From positions 1 through 64,000 of the forward strand of contig JABGQA010000094.1 in the NCBI GenBank assembly GCA_018644665.1: a stretch of 64,000 nt of DNA, given 5' to 3'. The notes beneath the pieces are model-generated. The model saw nothing but the letters and a program-made list of their open reading frames with translations, searched no databases and was not told the origin of the DNA. Of this stretch, positions 52,000-61,042 are shown piece by piece. How positions within the stretch are numbered: position 1 is the first letter of the stretch; each line of letters begins with the position of its first letter. Made by a program: the position numbers and the translations under genes. The stretch is from Candidatus Poribacteria bacterium (GTDB lineage: Bacteria; Poribacteria; WGA-4E; GCA-2687025).

Positions 52000-53229
52000 G
52001 TGGCGGAGACTGTGCTGACCGGGGGCCGAGTGATCGACCCCGCCCAGGGCGTCGACGAGGTGATGGACGTTGTCGTTCGCGATGGCTCGATTGCCGACGT
52101 GGCCGCGGGCGTCACGCCGCCGACGGGCTCGCGGATACTGGACGTCGCAGGCAAGATCGTGACTCCGGGCTGGATAGACATCCACGCGCACGTGTACTGG
52201 GGGGTTACGACGTGGGGCATCCTGGCCGACCCCCTATGCCTTGCGTCGGGTGTGACAACCATCGTGGACGCTGGATCCCCCGGCTGGGCGAACTTCCCGG
52301 GCTTCAACGAGTGGATCGCGAAACCTGCCGTTACGCGCGTGCTGACTTTCGTCCACATCTCGGGCATCGGGCTGACATACGGCCCTCTGGGGGAGATGGA
52401 GGACATCCGATACGCGAACGCCGAGCTTACCGCGGAGACGATACAGGCGCACCCGGACGTGACGACGGGAGTGAAGGTCCGGCAGGGCCGTGGCCAGGTC
52501 GGCGACAATGGCGTCGCGCCGCTTCGGAAAGCGGTGGAGGCGGCGGAAGCCGCGTCCACGCGCGTTATGACGCACATCGGCGCGGGCGTTCCGCTTCCCG
52601 ACGTCCTCGCCTTGATGCGCGGCGGCGACATCGTAACGCACTGCTTCCAGGGCCGGGGAGACACGATCTTCACCGAAGTCGGACAGCTGCTACCCGAGGT
52701 ACATGACGCGCGCGAACGGGGCATCATCTTCGACGTCGGGCATGGCGGCGGCAGCTTCCACTTCCCAACCGGGCGACGCGCGATCGAGAACGGCTTCCTC
52801 CCCGACGTCATCAGCAGTGACCTGCATAGCCTGAGCGTCGAGGGCCCGGCGTTCGACATGCCGACGACCGCGTCGAAGTTCCTCAACATGGGCATGACCC
52901 TCACCGACGTCATCGCCGCGGTTACGTGTGCGCCGGCGCGGTCCATCGGTCGCGACGACACGCTGGGGTCTCTGCGCGTGGGCGACGTCGCGGACGTCGG
53001 AGTGTTCGCCATGGAGGAGGGCGAGTTCGAGTTCGAGGATACGCACGACATCACGGAAATCGGGACATCACGCCTGACCAGCCACCTAACCATGCGCGCC
53101 GGTGAGGTGTGGTACCCGGCGGATGTCGTGGAGCAGTTCGGCAGACCGGAAGACACCATCCCCTCGACAGTGCGTCGAGCAAACGGAGCGATGGCGAGCG
53201 CCGCGGGCATCGTCAGACGCGGCAGATAG
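52000..53229 (+). CDS. amidohydrolase/deacetylase-family metallohydrolase (COG3964-like)
   Basis: The 409-residue enzyme has the TIM-barrel amidohydrolase sites: WIDIHAHVYWG (His62, His64), the bridging Lys159 in TGVKVRQGR, THIGAGVPL (His192), IVTHCFQGRGDT (His214), and VISSDLHSLSVEGPAFD with the last Asp. The phrase VTTIVDAGSPGWANFPGF matches the COG3964 group, with members active on N-acetylated amino acids or sugars, more than true dihydroorotase. GTG 52000 is chosen because AAGGAGG is six bases upstream. It is probably co-transcribed with the GH62 and sulfatase genes. Confidence 0.82.
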   Translation: MAETVLTGGRVIDPAQGVDEVMDVVVRDGSIADVAAGVTPPTGSRILDVAGKIVTPGWIDIHAHVYWGVTTWGILADPLCLASGVTTIVDAGSPGWANFPGFNEWIAKPAVTRVLTFVHISGIGLTYGPLGEMEDIRYANAELTAETIQAHPDVTTGVKVRQGRGQVGDNGVAPLRKAVEAAEAASTRVMTHIGAGVPLPDVLALMRGGDIVTHCFQGRGDTIFTEVGQLLPEVHDARERGIIFDVGHGGGSFHFPTGRRAIENGFLPDVISSDLHSLSVEGPAFDMPTTASKFLNMGMTLTDVIAAVTCAPARSIGRDDTLGSLRVGDVADVGVFAMEEGEFEFEDTHDITEIGTSRLTSHLTMRAGEVWYPADVVEQFGRPEDTIPSTVRRANGAMASAAGIVRRGR

Positions 53230-53259
53230 AACCGAACGCAGGAAAGCAGGGCCGGCGCC

Positions 53260-54672
53260 ATGGCGGACAAGCGACCGAACATCCTCTTCATCATGTCAGA
53301 CGACCACGCATCTCACGCGATGAGTTGCTACGGGAGTAGGATCAACGCAACGCCCAACCTCGACCGGATCGCCGAGGGCGGCGTGCGGTTCGACAACTGC
53401 TTCTGCACGAACTCCATATGCACGCCAAGCCGCGCCGCGATCCTCACCGGGACGTACAACCACGTGAACGGTGTGACGACACTCGCGAGCGAGTTGGACG
53501 GGCGGCAGGTGACCTTCCCGAAGCTGCTGCAATCGGCGGGCTACCAGACGGCGATGGTCGGCAAGTGGCACCTCGGCCACGGCGGACACGCCGACCCCAC
53601 GGGCTTCGACTACTGGAACGTGCTCCCGGGACAGGGCCTCTATCACGATCCCGAGATGATCGATATGGGAGAGCGGGCGGTCGTCGACGGCTACGCGACC
53701 GACATCATCACCGATATATCGCTCGATTGGCTCAGGTGTCGCGACCCGGAGCGGCCGTTCATGCTCATGTGCCACCACAAGGCGCCCCATCGGCCGTGGG
53801 ACCCCGACGACAAGCACGCCGACATGTACGAGGACGAGGACGTCCCGGAACCTGACACGCTGTTCGACGACTACGCGAACCGCGCCGCCGCAGCCGCCGC
53901 GGCGAAGATGCGCGTATCACGCGACATGACCGACCGAGACCTTAAGCAGCCCGTGCCCGAGGGCTTGAGCGTCGAGGACGAGACGCGCTGGAAGTACCAG
54001 CGGTACATCAAGGACTACCTCCGGTGCGTGGCGTCTATCGACGACAACGTCGGCCGCATCCTCGACTACCTCGACGACGAGGGCCTCACCGACGACACGA
54101 TCGTCGTGTACACCTCGGACCAGGGCTTCTTCCTCGGCGACCACGGATGGTACGACAAGCGGTTCATGTACGAGGAATCCCTGCGGATGCCGTTCATCAT
54201 GCGCTACCCGCGCGAGATCGACGCGGGCCAGGTGTGTGAGAGCATGATCCTCAACGTCGATTTCGCCCAAACCTTCCTCGACTGGGCGGGAATCGACGCC
54301 GACGAGCGCATGCAGGGGTCCAGCTTCCGGTCGCTGACCGCCGGCGACACGCCCGACGGCTGGCAGACGTCGATGTACTACCGGTACTGGATGCACCTGG
54401 CGCACCACCACGTCTACGCCCACTACGGCGTCCGCACGCTGCGCCACAAGCTGATCTACTACTATGCCGACGGCATGGGCCAGCCTGGCTCCGCTGACGA
54501 CACGAAGGAGCCCGAGTGGGAGCTGTTCGACCTCGAACGCGACCCGATGGAGCTGAACAGCGTGTACGGCGACCCCGCGTACGCAGACATCGTCACAGAG
54601 CTGAAGGCTGAGTTGGACCGGCTCCAGAGCGGCGTGGGCGACGAGCCATACGACCATCCGTCCGCCCACTGA
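53260..54672 (+). CDS. type I sulfatase (formylglycine-dependent)
   Basis: The 470-residue enzyme has the sulfatase signature SICTPSRAAILTG, in which Cys54 of CTPSR is converted to formylglycine. Metal-binding Asp14 and Asp15 are in IMSDDHASHAMSCYG, and GKWHLGHGGHADPTGFDYW is also typical. TSDQGFFLGDHGWYDKRFMY contributes the second metal site. The substrate may be a sulfated sugar or glycolipid. Activity needs a formylglycine-generating enzyme, not in this window. No signal peptide is present. Neighbours suggest intracellular breakdown of sulfated or acetylated glycans. Confidence 0.9.
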   Translation: MADKRPNILFIMSDDHASHAMSCYGSRINATPNLDRIAEGGVRFDNCFCTNSICTPSRAAILTGTYNHVNGVTTLASELDGRQVTFPKLLQSAGYQTAMVGKWHLGHGGHADPTGFDYWNVLPGQGLYHDPEMIDMGERAVVDGYATDIITDISLDWLRCRDPERPFMLMCHHKAPHRPWDPDDKHADMYEDEDVPEPDTLFDDYANRAAAAAAAKMRVSRDMTDRDLKQPVPEGLSVEDETRWKYQRYIKDYLRCVASIDDNVGRILDYLDDEGLTDDTIVVYTSDQGFFLGDHGWYDKRFMYEESLRMPFIMRYPREIDAGQVCESMILNVDFAQTFLDWAGIDADERMQGSSFRSLTAGDTPDGWQTSMYYRYWMHLAHHHVYAHYGVRTLRHKLIYYYADGMGQPGSADDTKEPEWELFDLERDPMELNSVYGDPAYADIVTELKAELDRLQSGVGDEPYDHPSAH

Positions 54673-54780
54673 CCGCCGGACGACGACGCGGCCATAAACT
54701 GCGCGCGCGATTCGTCCGATAGTAGAGCAGTGGATTGCGACGAGTTGCGATGTACCCCTAAGCCGTCGCTAGGAGCCCGC

Positions 54781-56445
54781 ATGCGGACGTTCTTGCTTGG
54801 CTGCGTCTCTTTGCTCGTACCCTTGCTTCTGCACGCCCAGACGCCGGTTGCGGACCTGCTCACGACCGTGGCGGACGACGCTGCCCTCGCGAGCGTGCGC
54901 TGGTCGGCCGCGCTTGACCTCGGCAATGCAGCGTTCGCCGACGCTGTAGAGCGACAGAGCGCCCTGGACGCACTCTCCACCGCGACGAGTGCGCGCGAAG
55001 TGGGCCTGCGCGCCAATGCCGCGACGGCGCTGGGACGGATCGGTGACGCCTCAAGCGTGTCCGCCCTGTCTGCAAGCCTGAACGACACTCAGCCTGTTGT
55101 GCGACGCGCGTCCGCACACTCACTCGGGCGTATTGGCACCGAGGCCGCGGCTCGGGCCTTGCTGACGCGGATCGACGACGCCGACCGGGCAGTTCGCGGC
55201 CAGGTTGTGCACGCGTTGGGCGAGTCGGGCGAACCCGTGGCCGTTGGAGCGCTGGGCGCCATATTCCTGTCGCACAATCCGGCGAAGGACGCTGCGCTCA
55301 TGGGCGAGGCCACGCGGGCCCTGCTGAAGATGGGTGGCTTCGCCGTCGACACATTCGCCGAAGGGTTGGCGAGCCACGACTCCCGCAAGCAGCTGACCGC
55401 GGCCCGCGCACTCGGCGCTCTGGGCGACCCCCGCGCTACGGAGCCACTGATGCGCGTGCTCGGCGCGCTAGATCCGAGCGTCGCGGCCGCCGCGGAGAGC
55501 GCGCTCGCGCAGTTGGGGGAACCCGCGATGCCGGAACTCATCGACGCCTTGGGCGCGGAGAATCCGTCGGTAAGTGGCCGCGCGCTTGCGGCGATCACGG
55601 ATATGGGGCCGCCGGCCGTCACGACGCTAGTCGACCTATTCACCACGTCGATGACCCGAGTCACCGAACTCGAGGGCGAACTCCAGACGTTGGCGGACGC
55701 GGCCGCGCAGGCGGAGGTCGCGGCCAAGGCGGCAGTCGTGGCAGCGCAGCAACCGCCGCCGCCGCCAGACCCATCGACGATGACGACTTCCGAGATCCAG
55801 CGTGAGTCGAAGGGGTTGAAGAAGCAACTCAAGGCGCAGCACGCGGAGCACAGCGACATCGACTCCCTCGTGGTCTACCGGCGCGCTGCGAGCACCTTCA
55901 ACCAGTGGATCGACTCGGGTCGCCGTGAGCTGAATCGGCCGCCCGCGCCCAACCCAACGGTACTGTCTCAGGAGGTAGTCGGGATGGCGCCGCTTTCGTC
56001 GCCGCCGACGGAGGTGCCGATCAACCCGCAAGCGCAAGGCTCGGCCGCCGTCATCGCCTCTAGGAAGAAGGCGCTCGAGGACGAACTCGAGGACCGTCGG
56101 GCGCGGGCACACGACGCTCTCGTTGCCCTAGGGCAGATTGGGGACGACGTGTCGGTCACCACTCTCACCGGCGTGGCTCTCAACGGAGCCGTGTTGGAGG
56201 CGACGTTGGCCGCCGACGCGCTCGGACGTACGGACAACGCGAACGCCGTTGCGCCGCTCACGGGGATCATCGGCGACGCTGCCGCGCCGTCGAGTGTCCG
56301 GGCAAACGCCGCGCGAGCCCTCGGCGCGTTGGGCGCGACTCAGGCGCAGGCAGCCTTGGAGCAACTCGCGGCGGCCGACCCCGCGCCGAACGTGCGGCGC
56401 GCGGCGCAGCAGGCGCTCGCCCAACTCGCCCGGCTGTCAGCCTGA
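54781..56445 (+). CDS. secreted HEAT-repeat protein with a proline-rich central hinge
   Basis: The 554-residue protein has a signal peptide (residues 1-20, ending LLLHAQ) and PBS-lyase/HEAT repeats such as VGLRANAATALGRIGDASSV and VRRASAHSLGRIGTEAAA (residues about 40-290). A coiled, Ala/Glu-rich stretch and a Pro run (around 340, AQQPPPPPDPS) follow, then a second HEAT block at the C-terminus (VRANAARALGALGATQAQAA). It is likely a periplasmic or surface scaffold. AGGAG precedes the ATG at 54781. Its last nine bases overlap the convergent SDR gene. Confidence 0.75.
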   Translation: MRTFLLGCVSLLVPLLLHAQTPVADLLTTVADDAALASVRWSAALDLGNAAFADAVERQSALDALSTATSAREVGLRANAATALGRIGDASSVSALSASLNDTQPVVRRASAHSLGRIGTEAAARALLTRIDDADRAVRGQVVHALGESGEPVAVGALGAIFLSHNPAKDAALMGEATRALLKMGGFAVDTFAEGLASHDSRKQLTAARALGALGDPRATEPLMRVLGALDPSVAAAAESALAQLGEPAMPELIDALGAENPSVSGRALAAITDMGPPAVTTLVDLFTTSMTRVTELEGELQTLADAAAQAEVAAKAAVVAAQQPPPPPDPSTMTTSEIQRESKGLKKQLKAQHAEHSDIDSLVVYRRAASTFNQWIDSGRRELNRPPAPNPTVLSQEVVGMAPLSSPPTEVPINPQAQGSAAVIASRKKALEDELEDRRARAHDALVALGQIGDDVSVTTLTGVALNGAVLEATLAADALGRTDNANAVAPLTGIIGDAAAPSSVRANAARALGALGATQAQAALEQLAAADPAPNVRRAAQQALAQLARLSA

Positions 56446-57156
56446 CCACGACGGGTTCAACTCCATAACCGCCTCCTGAAGCACTACGCGCGCTGGACGC
56501 GTCGCGACGAAGAGCGCGAGTTCGGCGATGTCGTTGGGCGTGAGGATGCCGGTGGGGTCTTCGGTCGGGTTGTTGCCGGCCCGCATGACGGTCGCCACAG
56601 GGCCCGGGCAGACCGCGCACGCTCGGATGTTCACCTCGCGACCAGCCTTCGACAGCGACTCTGTGAATCCGATGATTGCGTACTTGGACGCCGAGTACGT
56701 GGCATTGCCAGCTCCGGCGCGCTTGCCCGACACCGATGCCACGTTCAGGATGCATCCCCCGCCGCGTTCCACCATGTGGTCCCAAAGACGTCGCGTCAGC
56801 AGGAACGGCGCGCGCACGTTGACGGCCATGGTCAGGTCCCAAACGTCCGTCGGTATGTCCGGCACCGCGTGGTGGATGGCCACGCCCGCGTTGTTCACGA
56901 GCACGTCCACGCCACCGAAGGCGGCTAGCGCCTCGTCCGCCAGCCTGTTGACCTGGCTCTCCTCGGTGAGGTCTGTGGGTACCGCCGCGCACCGCCGCCC
57001 GACCGCCATGATGTCGCCGCGTACGTCCTCCAGCTCGCTAGTCGTTCGCGCTGCTACCACGACGTCGGCGCCCGCATTCGCGAAGGCGAGCGCGCACGCG
57101 CGGCCGATCCCGCGACCTGCCCCGGTAACGAGCGCCACCTGTCCGTCGAGTCGCAT
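56437..57156 (-). CDS. short-chain dehydrogenase/reductase
   Basis: The 239-residue enzyme has the classical SDR pattern: cofactor motif TGAGRGIGRACALAF, NNAGVAIHH, catalytic Ser in LNVASVSGKRAG, and YSASK with catalytic Tyr and Lys. The AARTTSELEDVRGDIM segment, with Arg after the second strand, suggests NADP preference, and FabG-like 3-oxoacyl reduction is one possibility. The ATG at 57156 begins the conserved MRLDGQVALVTGAG; GGGAGAG is upstream. It converges on the HEAT gene with a short overlap. Confidence 0.87.
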   Translation of the reverse strand: MRLDGQVALVTGAGRGIGRACALAFANAGADVVVAARTTSELEDVRGDIMAVGRRCAAVPTDLTEESQVNRLADEALAAFGGVDVLVNNAGVAIHHAVPDIPTDVWDLTMAVNVRAPFLLTRRLWDHMVERGGGCILNVASVSGKRAGAGNATYSASKYAIIGFTESLSKAGREVNIRACAVCPGPVATVMRAGNNPTEDPTGILTPNDIAELALFVATRPARVVLQEAVMELNPSWSG

Positions 57157-57246
57157 GTGGTCTCTCCCTGTGTGATCCTCATCACGACGGCTCGACGAAT
57201 ACTGGGGCCGCGCGCGCCACGGCACAACCCGCGTGGGCCGCGGCTG

Positions 57247-57274
57247 TTGTAATTGCCCGGCGCCACGGTATGAT
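57247..57274 (+). promoter_or_regulatory. candidate sigma-70 promoter of the TolB-like lipoprotein gene
   Basis: TTGTAA at 57247-57252 and TATGAT at 57269-57274 have a 16-base spacer. Transcription would start near 57281, after the longest possible start codon (57270), which supports the shorter start at 57318. Confidence 0.55.
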
Positions 57275-57317
57275 CAAGATGTCGCTTCCTCCCGCATCCA
57301 CCACGGCGGAGACCTTG

Positions 57318-58634
57318 ATGCGCGCCCGCGTTGCGCCGCTACTGATTCTCGCTTGGCTGGTCGGTGGCGCCGGATGCCAGCGCGACCCGGTCGGCGACGG
57401 CTGGGCCCGGTTTGGGCTGGGCGACAGCGCCGGCGCGCGGACGGCGTTCCAGGAACTTGCAGGACAGAGGGAGACGGCGGGAGTCGGAAACGCCGCGCTG
57501 GCCGAGTTGCATCTCCTGATGGGCGAGGATGCGGACGCCGAGGCGCGCTACCAAGCCGCGCGCGCGGCAGATCCTGCGAATGCGGACTACGTAGTCGGTT
57601 ACGGGCAGGCTCTGCTCCGCCAGGACCGCACTGCCGAGGCCTACCGGGCGTTCCTCGACGCGTTGGAGGTCGCCGATGAGGGCGCGCATGTCGCGCGCGT
57701 TGCCGGGCTCCTCGGAGACGCGCACAAGGTCACCCGCCTCACGCGCACGTCCACCGACAACTACTCTCCGCGCTTCAGTCCAGACGGCGCCCACGTGTTC
57801 TTCACGTCGCACGTCGACGGGAACGGCGACCTGGTGCGGCTCACCTTGGAGACGCGCGAGCTGCAACGCGTCACAGACACGGCTACGACGAACGAATACG
57901 GAGCGAATCTGAGCCACGACGGCGCCCGGCTGCTCTACTCGTCGGTTCAGCACCGCACGAACGCCGGGCTCATCACGCTGCAAGCGAGCGGCTCGGCCAC
58001 GCGAAGCGAGGTGTTTCTCGTACGCGATCTGGCTACCGACGAAGACAGGATGCTGTCGCCTAGCCCCGGGCCTGTAGCCAATCCGCTGTTCAGCCCGGAC
58101 GGCACGCGCATCCTGTTCGAAGCCATCACCGACTCGAACCTCGATATCTGGACGATGTCCGATCTGGGGAAGGACCGGGTGCGGCTGACGACCGGCGAGG
58201 AAGACGACGGCGAACCGGCGTACCACCCGTCGGGCGACCGCGTCGTATTCGTGCGGACGCACGATCGCAACTTCGAGCTGATGTCGATGGCCACGGACGG
58301 AACCGACCTGCGCCAGGTGACGTCTACGCCCTACAACGAGTTCGGCGGGGCCTTCTCGCCGGACGGGAAGTGGTACGTCTACCCTGTCGAACGGGGCTTC
58401 GCGACTACGGAACTTGCTCTCATGGAGTGGTCGACGCGTCGCGTGCGAACACTGAGCCGCGTGCAGGGGCGGTGCATACAGCCGTCGTTCTCACCGGACG
58501 GCACACAGGTCATATTCGCCAGCGACCGCAGCGACTACCTCGAGCTGTATCTGATGGACCTGACGCAACCCGCCAAGGCCGAGACCTTGCGGCGCCTGCT
58601 GAGGGGCAGGCTCCGCGCGTCATCGCAGCAGTGA
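57318..58634 (+). CDS. TPR plus TolB-like beta-propeller lipoprotein
   Basis: The 438-residue protein has a lipobox, VGGAGC, with the acylated Cys near residue 20, then two or three TPR-like helical pairs (about 25-135, including AEARYQAARAADPANADYVV), then a TolB/PD40 propeller. Its blades repeat FSPDG at several positions (FSPDGAHVFFTSH, FSPDGTRILFEA, FSPDGTQVIFASD). TolB-like proteins sense or hold envelope complexes, but no tol-pal genes are present. The next gene, ten bases away, encodes a D-aminopeptidase. Confidence 0.78.
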   Translation: MRARVAPLLILAWLVGGAGCQRDPVGDGWARFGLGDSAGARTAFQELAGQRETAGVGNAALAELHLLMGEDADAEARYQAARAADPANADYVVGYGQALLRQDRTAEAYRAFLDALEVADEGAHVARVAGLLGDAHKVTRLTRTSTDNYSPRFSPDGAHVFFTSHVDGNGDLVRLTLETRELQRVTDTATTNEYGANLSHDGARLLYSSVQHRTNAGLITLQASGSATRSEVFLVRDLATDEDRMLSPSPGPVANPLFSPDGTRILFEAITDSNLDIWTMSDLGKDRVRLTTGEEDDGEPAYHPSGDRVVFVRTHDRNFELMSMATDGTDLRQVTSTPYNEFGGAFSPDGKWYVYPVERGFATTELALMEWSTRRVRTLSRVQGRCIQPSFSPDGTQVIFASDRSDYLELYLMDLTQPAKAETLRRLLRGRLRASSQQ

Positions 58635-58644
58635 AGGGCGCCGC

Positions 58645-59421
58645 GTGAAGATATACATCCTTACCGACCTCGAAGGCCCGGCCGGCGTTGCGCAGTGGGA
58701 CCAGACCCGCGTCGACGAATCACCCCGCAAGAGTGTCGCGATGCGCCTTCTAACTCGGGAAATCAACGCGGCGGTGGATGGCATACGCGACTTCGACAAG
58801 AAGGCGAAGGTCGTTGTGATGGACGGCCACGGTTCCGGCGGCGTGGACGTGGAGCTGATCCACCCGAAGGCAGAGCTGATATTCGGACGCGGCAAGAAGG
58901 CGCCAACAGGTCTCGACGCCACGTTCGACGCGCTGTTCTTCGTCGGACAGCACGCGATGGCGGGCACGGAGGAGGCGCCCCTCTGTCACACGTACTCGTC
59001 CCGCACGGTGGAGTACTACCGGCTCAACGGGGAATACATCGGCGAATTTGGTGGCCGTGCGTACATGGCGGGCCACTTCGGCGTGCCTACGGCGTTCCTG
59101 GCGGGCGACGACAAGGCGTGCGTCGAGGCGGAGGCCCTCGTGCCTGGCATCGTGACCGTGGCGGTCAAGCAAGGGATGGGGATCGAACTCGCCAACCACC
59201 TTTCGCCCAAGGCCGCGCGTGCGGCGATCCGCAAGGGGGCGCGGCGCGCGTGCAAGGCCATTGACCGCATCGCGCCCGCGGTGCTGAGCCCTCCGTACGA
59301 ACTCGAGGTTAAGGTGTTGGACGGGCAGAGCGTGGCGGGGTATGTAGGCCGTGGCGCCGAGCAGTTGGACGAGAGGACGTGTGTCTTCCGAACGGATGAC
59401 TACCTCGAACTCCCGGTCTAG
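58645..59421 (+). CDS. dppA: M55-family D-aminopeptidase (DppA-like)
   Basis: The 258-residue zinc enzyme has the M55 sites: Asp8 and Glu10 in TDLEGPAGVA, His62 in DGHGSGG, His103 in GQHAMAG, and Glu134 in YIGEFGGRAYMA. DppA of Bacillus releases D-alanine from D-Ala-D-Ala and forms a decameric ring. It probably recycles D-amino acid peptides or murein fragments. GTG start with GAAGGG six bases upstream. It forms an operon with the TolB-like lipoprotein. Confidence 0.87.
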   Translation: MKIYILTDLEGPAGVAQWDQTRVDESPRKSVAMRLLTREINAAVDGIRDFDKKAKVVVMDGHGSGGVDVELIHPKAELIFGRGKKAPTGLDATFDALFFVGQHAMAGTEEAPLCHTYSSRTVEYYRLNGEYIGEFGGRAYMAGHFGVPTAFLAGDDKACVEAEALVPGIVTVAVKQGMGIELANHLSPKAARAAIRKGARRACKAIDRIAPAVLSPPYELEVKVLDGQSVAGYVGRGAEQLDERTCVFRTDDYLELPV

Positions 59422-59542
59422 CTGGCCGCGCGCGAGCCGCCGTGAGGCAGTTCACGACGCGGCGCGTGCGGCATGCGTGCGCGGGAAGGGGCCGGCGTCG
59501 TGTTCTTGCTAGCAGCGCAGGCGCGTCTCGACGACCGCCCGG
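59422..59542. other. gap between dppA and the micropeptide gene
   Basis: These 120 bases lie between convergent transcription units. I see no coding frame or T-tract terminator, only GC-rich sequence. Confidence 0.4.
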
Positions 59543-59623
59543 TCACGACACGAACCACACAATGAGCAGGGACGACACGACCGCCCACGTCATCAGAACC
59601 ACGAGACTCATCAGGAAACGCAT
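59543..59623 (-). CDS. 26-residue predicted membrane micropeptide downstream of a sigma factor
   Basis: The frame begins MRFLMSLVVLMTW and ends SSLLIVWFVS, a single hydrophobic helix without charges after Arg2. A perfect AAGGAG lies eight bases before the ATG, much better than chance would require. It starts 24 bases after the stop of the sigma factor gene on the same strand, so the two should be co-transcribed. A peptide of this type could anchor or modulate a membrane partner, such as an anti-sigma factor, but no role is known. Confidence 0.6.
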   Translation of the reverse strand: MRFLMSLVVLMTWAVVSSLLIVWFVS

Positions 59624-59647
59624 GGCGTTCACTCCTTCGCGTTAGGC

Positions 59648-60346
59648 TCACGCGGCGTTGGGTTCGTCCCACCACAGGCGGATCTTGGCGAAGGCGCGGT
59701 GCAGCACCTGGTGGATGCGCTGGCGCGACACGCCCAGTTCCCGCGCGATGTCCGCACACCCGTGCCCCTCACCGTAACGACTGATGATGTCGCGTTCGTT
59801 CGGCTGTAGCCGTTCGATGAACGCGTGTAGCTGACTGTATTCGAGTTCGCGCCACGTCTCCGTGTCCTGCTCGACTCGTCCGCAGTGCACGCCGTGGTGT
59901 CGCTGCCCATGGGGCGATTGCGACAGGCGATCCGTCGTACGCCCCTCGTCGTCGTCGCTTTCCTCGTAGAGGGACCGCGTGTAAATCGCGGATGCCAGGT
60001 CGTCCTCGCCCTCGCTGCGGCGGCTGCGCCACATTCGCTCAGGTATCGAGAACGCCCCCGAGTTGGAACGGCAGTAATGGAGAGCGGCCCAGTAGACGCG
60101 CGGTCGCAGGAAGCTGGCGAGCGGAACGCCCTTCGATGGGTCGTACCGCGACACGAGTTCCGCGCAGGCTGCCCACGCCTCCTGCGTGGCGTCCTCGATC
60201 AACTCCGCGCGGCCCGCCTTGACGCACACCGACCTCACGACCCGTTCGACTTGCCTAACGAGTTCGGGGTCGTTCAGGTCATGCGTTCCCACGATGTGGC
60301 TCAGAGCGTCCGGTTGTGGCTGTGCGGCTGTGTGGGCTGCAAACAT
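59648..60346 (-). CDS. sigma-70-family RNA polymerase sigma factor
   Basis: The 232-residue protein has sigma region 2 at residues about 40-100 (IEDATQEAWAACAELVSRYD, then SFLRPRVYWA) and region 4 at about 180-225 (LQPNERDIISRYGEGHG, with helix-turn-helix CADIARELGVSRQRIHQVLH). The linker between them is about 75 residues, polar and His-rich, with no region 3. It resembles ECF-like or phage-like alternative sigma factors more than RpoD. No anti-sigma gene is adjacent. The ATG has GGGAGA upstream. Confidence 0.82.
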   Translation of the reverse strand: MFAAHTAAQPQPDALSHIVGTHDLNDPELVRQVERVVRSVCVKAGRAELIEDATQEAWAACAELVSRYDPSKGVPLASFLRPRVYWAALHYCRSNSGAFSIPERMWRSRRSEGEDDLASAIYTRSLYEESDDDEGRTTDRLSQSPHGQRHHGVHCGRVEQDTETWRELEYSQLHAFIERLQPNERDIISRYGEGHGCADIARELGVSRQRIHQVLHRAFAKIRLWWDEPNAA

Positions 60347-60562
60347 CGCTTTTCTCCCGCTTTGTCCTCGCGTGGCGGGTCTCCGCCACGCGACACCAAC
60401 TATACCTACGTGAGGCTAACGCGTTAGGTTACAGGCACACAGTAGAAAAACGTGCACTATCGCGAGAACTTGACGAAACGCCAGCTGTGCCCTCACGTAT
60501 TACCAACCAGAGGCAGGCCAGACAGGCGGCCCCGGCGCATGTAACAGTGGGGAACAGTCGAG
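60347..60562. promoter_or_regulatory. divergent control region with palindromes between the sigma and HTH genes
   Basis: The 216-base gap holds a perfect ten-pair hairpin (CGCGTGGCGG-GTCT-CCGCCACGCG, 60369-60392) in the leader of the sigma gene. A 12-base palindrome CTAACGCGTTAG lies at 60416-60427. TACGTGAGG at 60407-60415 is matched by CCTCACGTA at 60491-60499. These are plausible sites for the two encoded DNA-binding proteins. The sequence is clearly more AT-rich than its surroundings. Confidence 0.5.
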
Positions 60563-61036
60563 ATGAACACAGATACCGTTAGCTCCACAGGCGAGCGCGA
60601 GTACGACCTCAAAGCTGCGGCTGAATTGCTGGGGAAGAACCCGTCGGCGCTCCGCATGCAGATAAGGAGAGGTTCGATACGCGCGAACACGCGGCCGATC
60701 GATGGCGACGAGGAGGGCGGGCGCTACAAGCTCTACATCCCCGAGAGCGAGGTAGAGAAGGAGCGCAAGCGGCTGGAGTCGGAAACACAGAAAGCGCACG
60801 CCAGGGGCGTTCAGCCTACGACGGAGGATGGGGAGGCGACCGTCGGGCGTGCGGCCCCCGTGTCGGCGCCAGGCCCAGACGTGGCTGCGGCGCTGGATGC
60901 GCTTCTAACGCGCCAGGAGCACTTGGAGAGCGAACTGCGTCAGGAGCGCGAAGACACGCGCGCCTTGATCCGCGCCGTCGAGCAACAGGTTGATATGCTG
61001 AAGACGATGGTGACCGCGTTCATCGCCCGCGCGTAG
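60563..61036 (+). CDS. helix-turn-helix protein with C-terminal coiled coil
   Basis: The 157-residue protein begins with a MerR/excisionase-like helix-turn-helix (YDLKAAAELLGKNPSALRMQ, then IRRGSIRANTRPIDGDE), in which a Lys/Arg-rich wing reads GRYKLYIPESEVE. A disordered middle leads to a Glu/Arg-rich coiled coil (about 110-150). The form resembles small plasmid-type or DNA-bridging regulators. It is divergent from the sigma factor gene and may control it. GGGGAA precedes the ATG at 60563. Confidence 0.72.
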   Translation: MNTDTVSSTGEREYDLKAAAELLGKNPSALRMQIRRGSIRANTRPIDGDEEGGRYKLYIPESEVEKERKRLESETQKAHARGVQPTTEDGEATVGRAAPVSAPGPDVAAALDALLTRQEHLESELRQEREDTRALIRAVEQQVDMLKTMVTAFIARA

Positions 61037-61042
61037 GGTCGC

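Noticed and set aside
51943-53229. Upstream start for the amidohydrolase
   Set aside because: The longer frame overlaps the end of the GH62 gene and adds unrelated residues; GTG 52000 has an excellent AAGGAGG.
51198-53294. A 698-codon open frame on the minus strand
   Set aside because: It lies opposite the GH62 and amidohydrolase genes, which have full sets of family motifs and ribosome sites. Long antisense frames are expected at this GC content, and its translation is low-complexity Ser/Arg/Pro.
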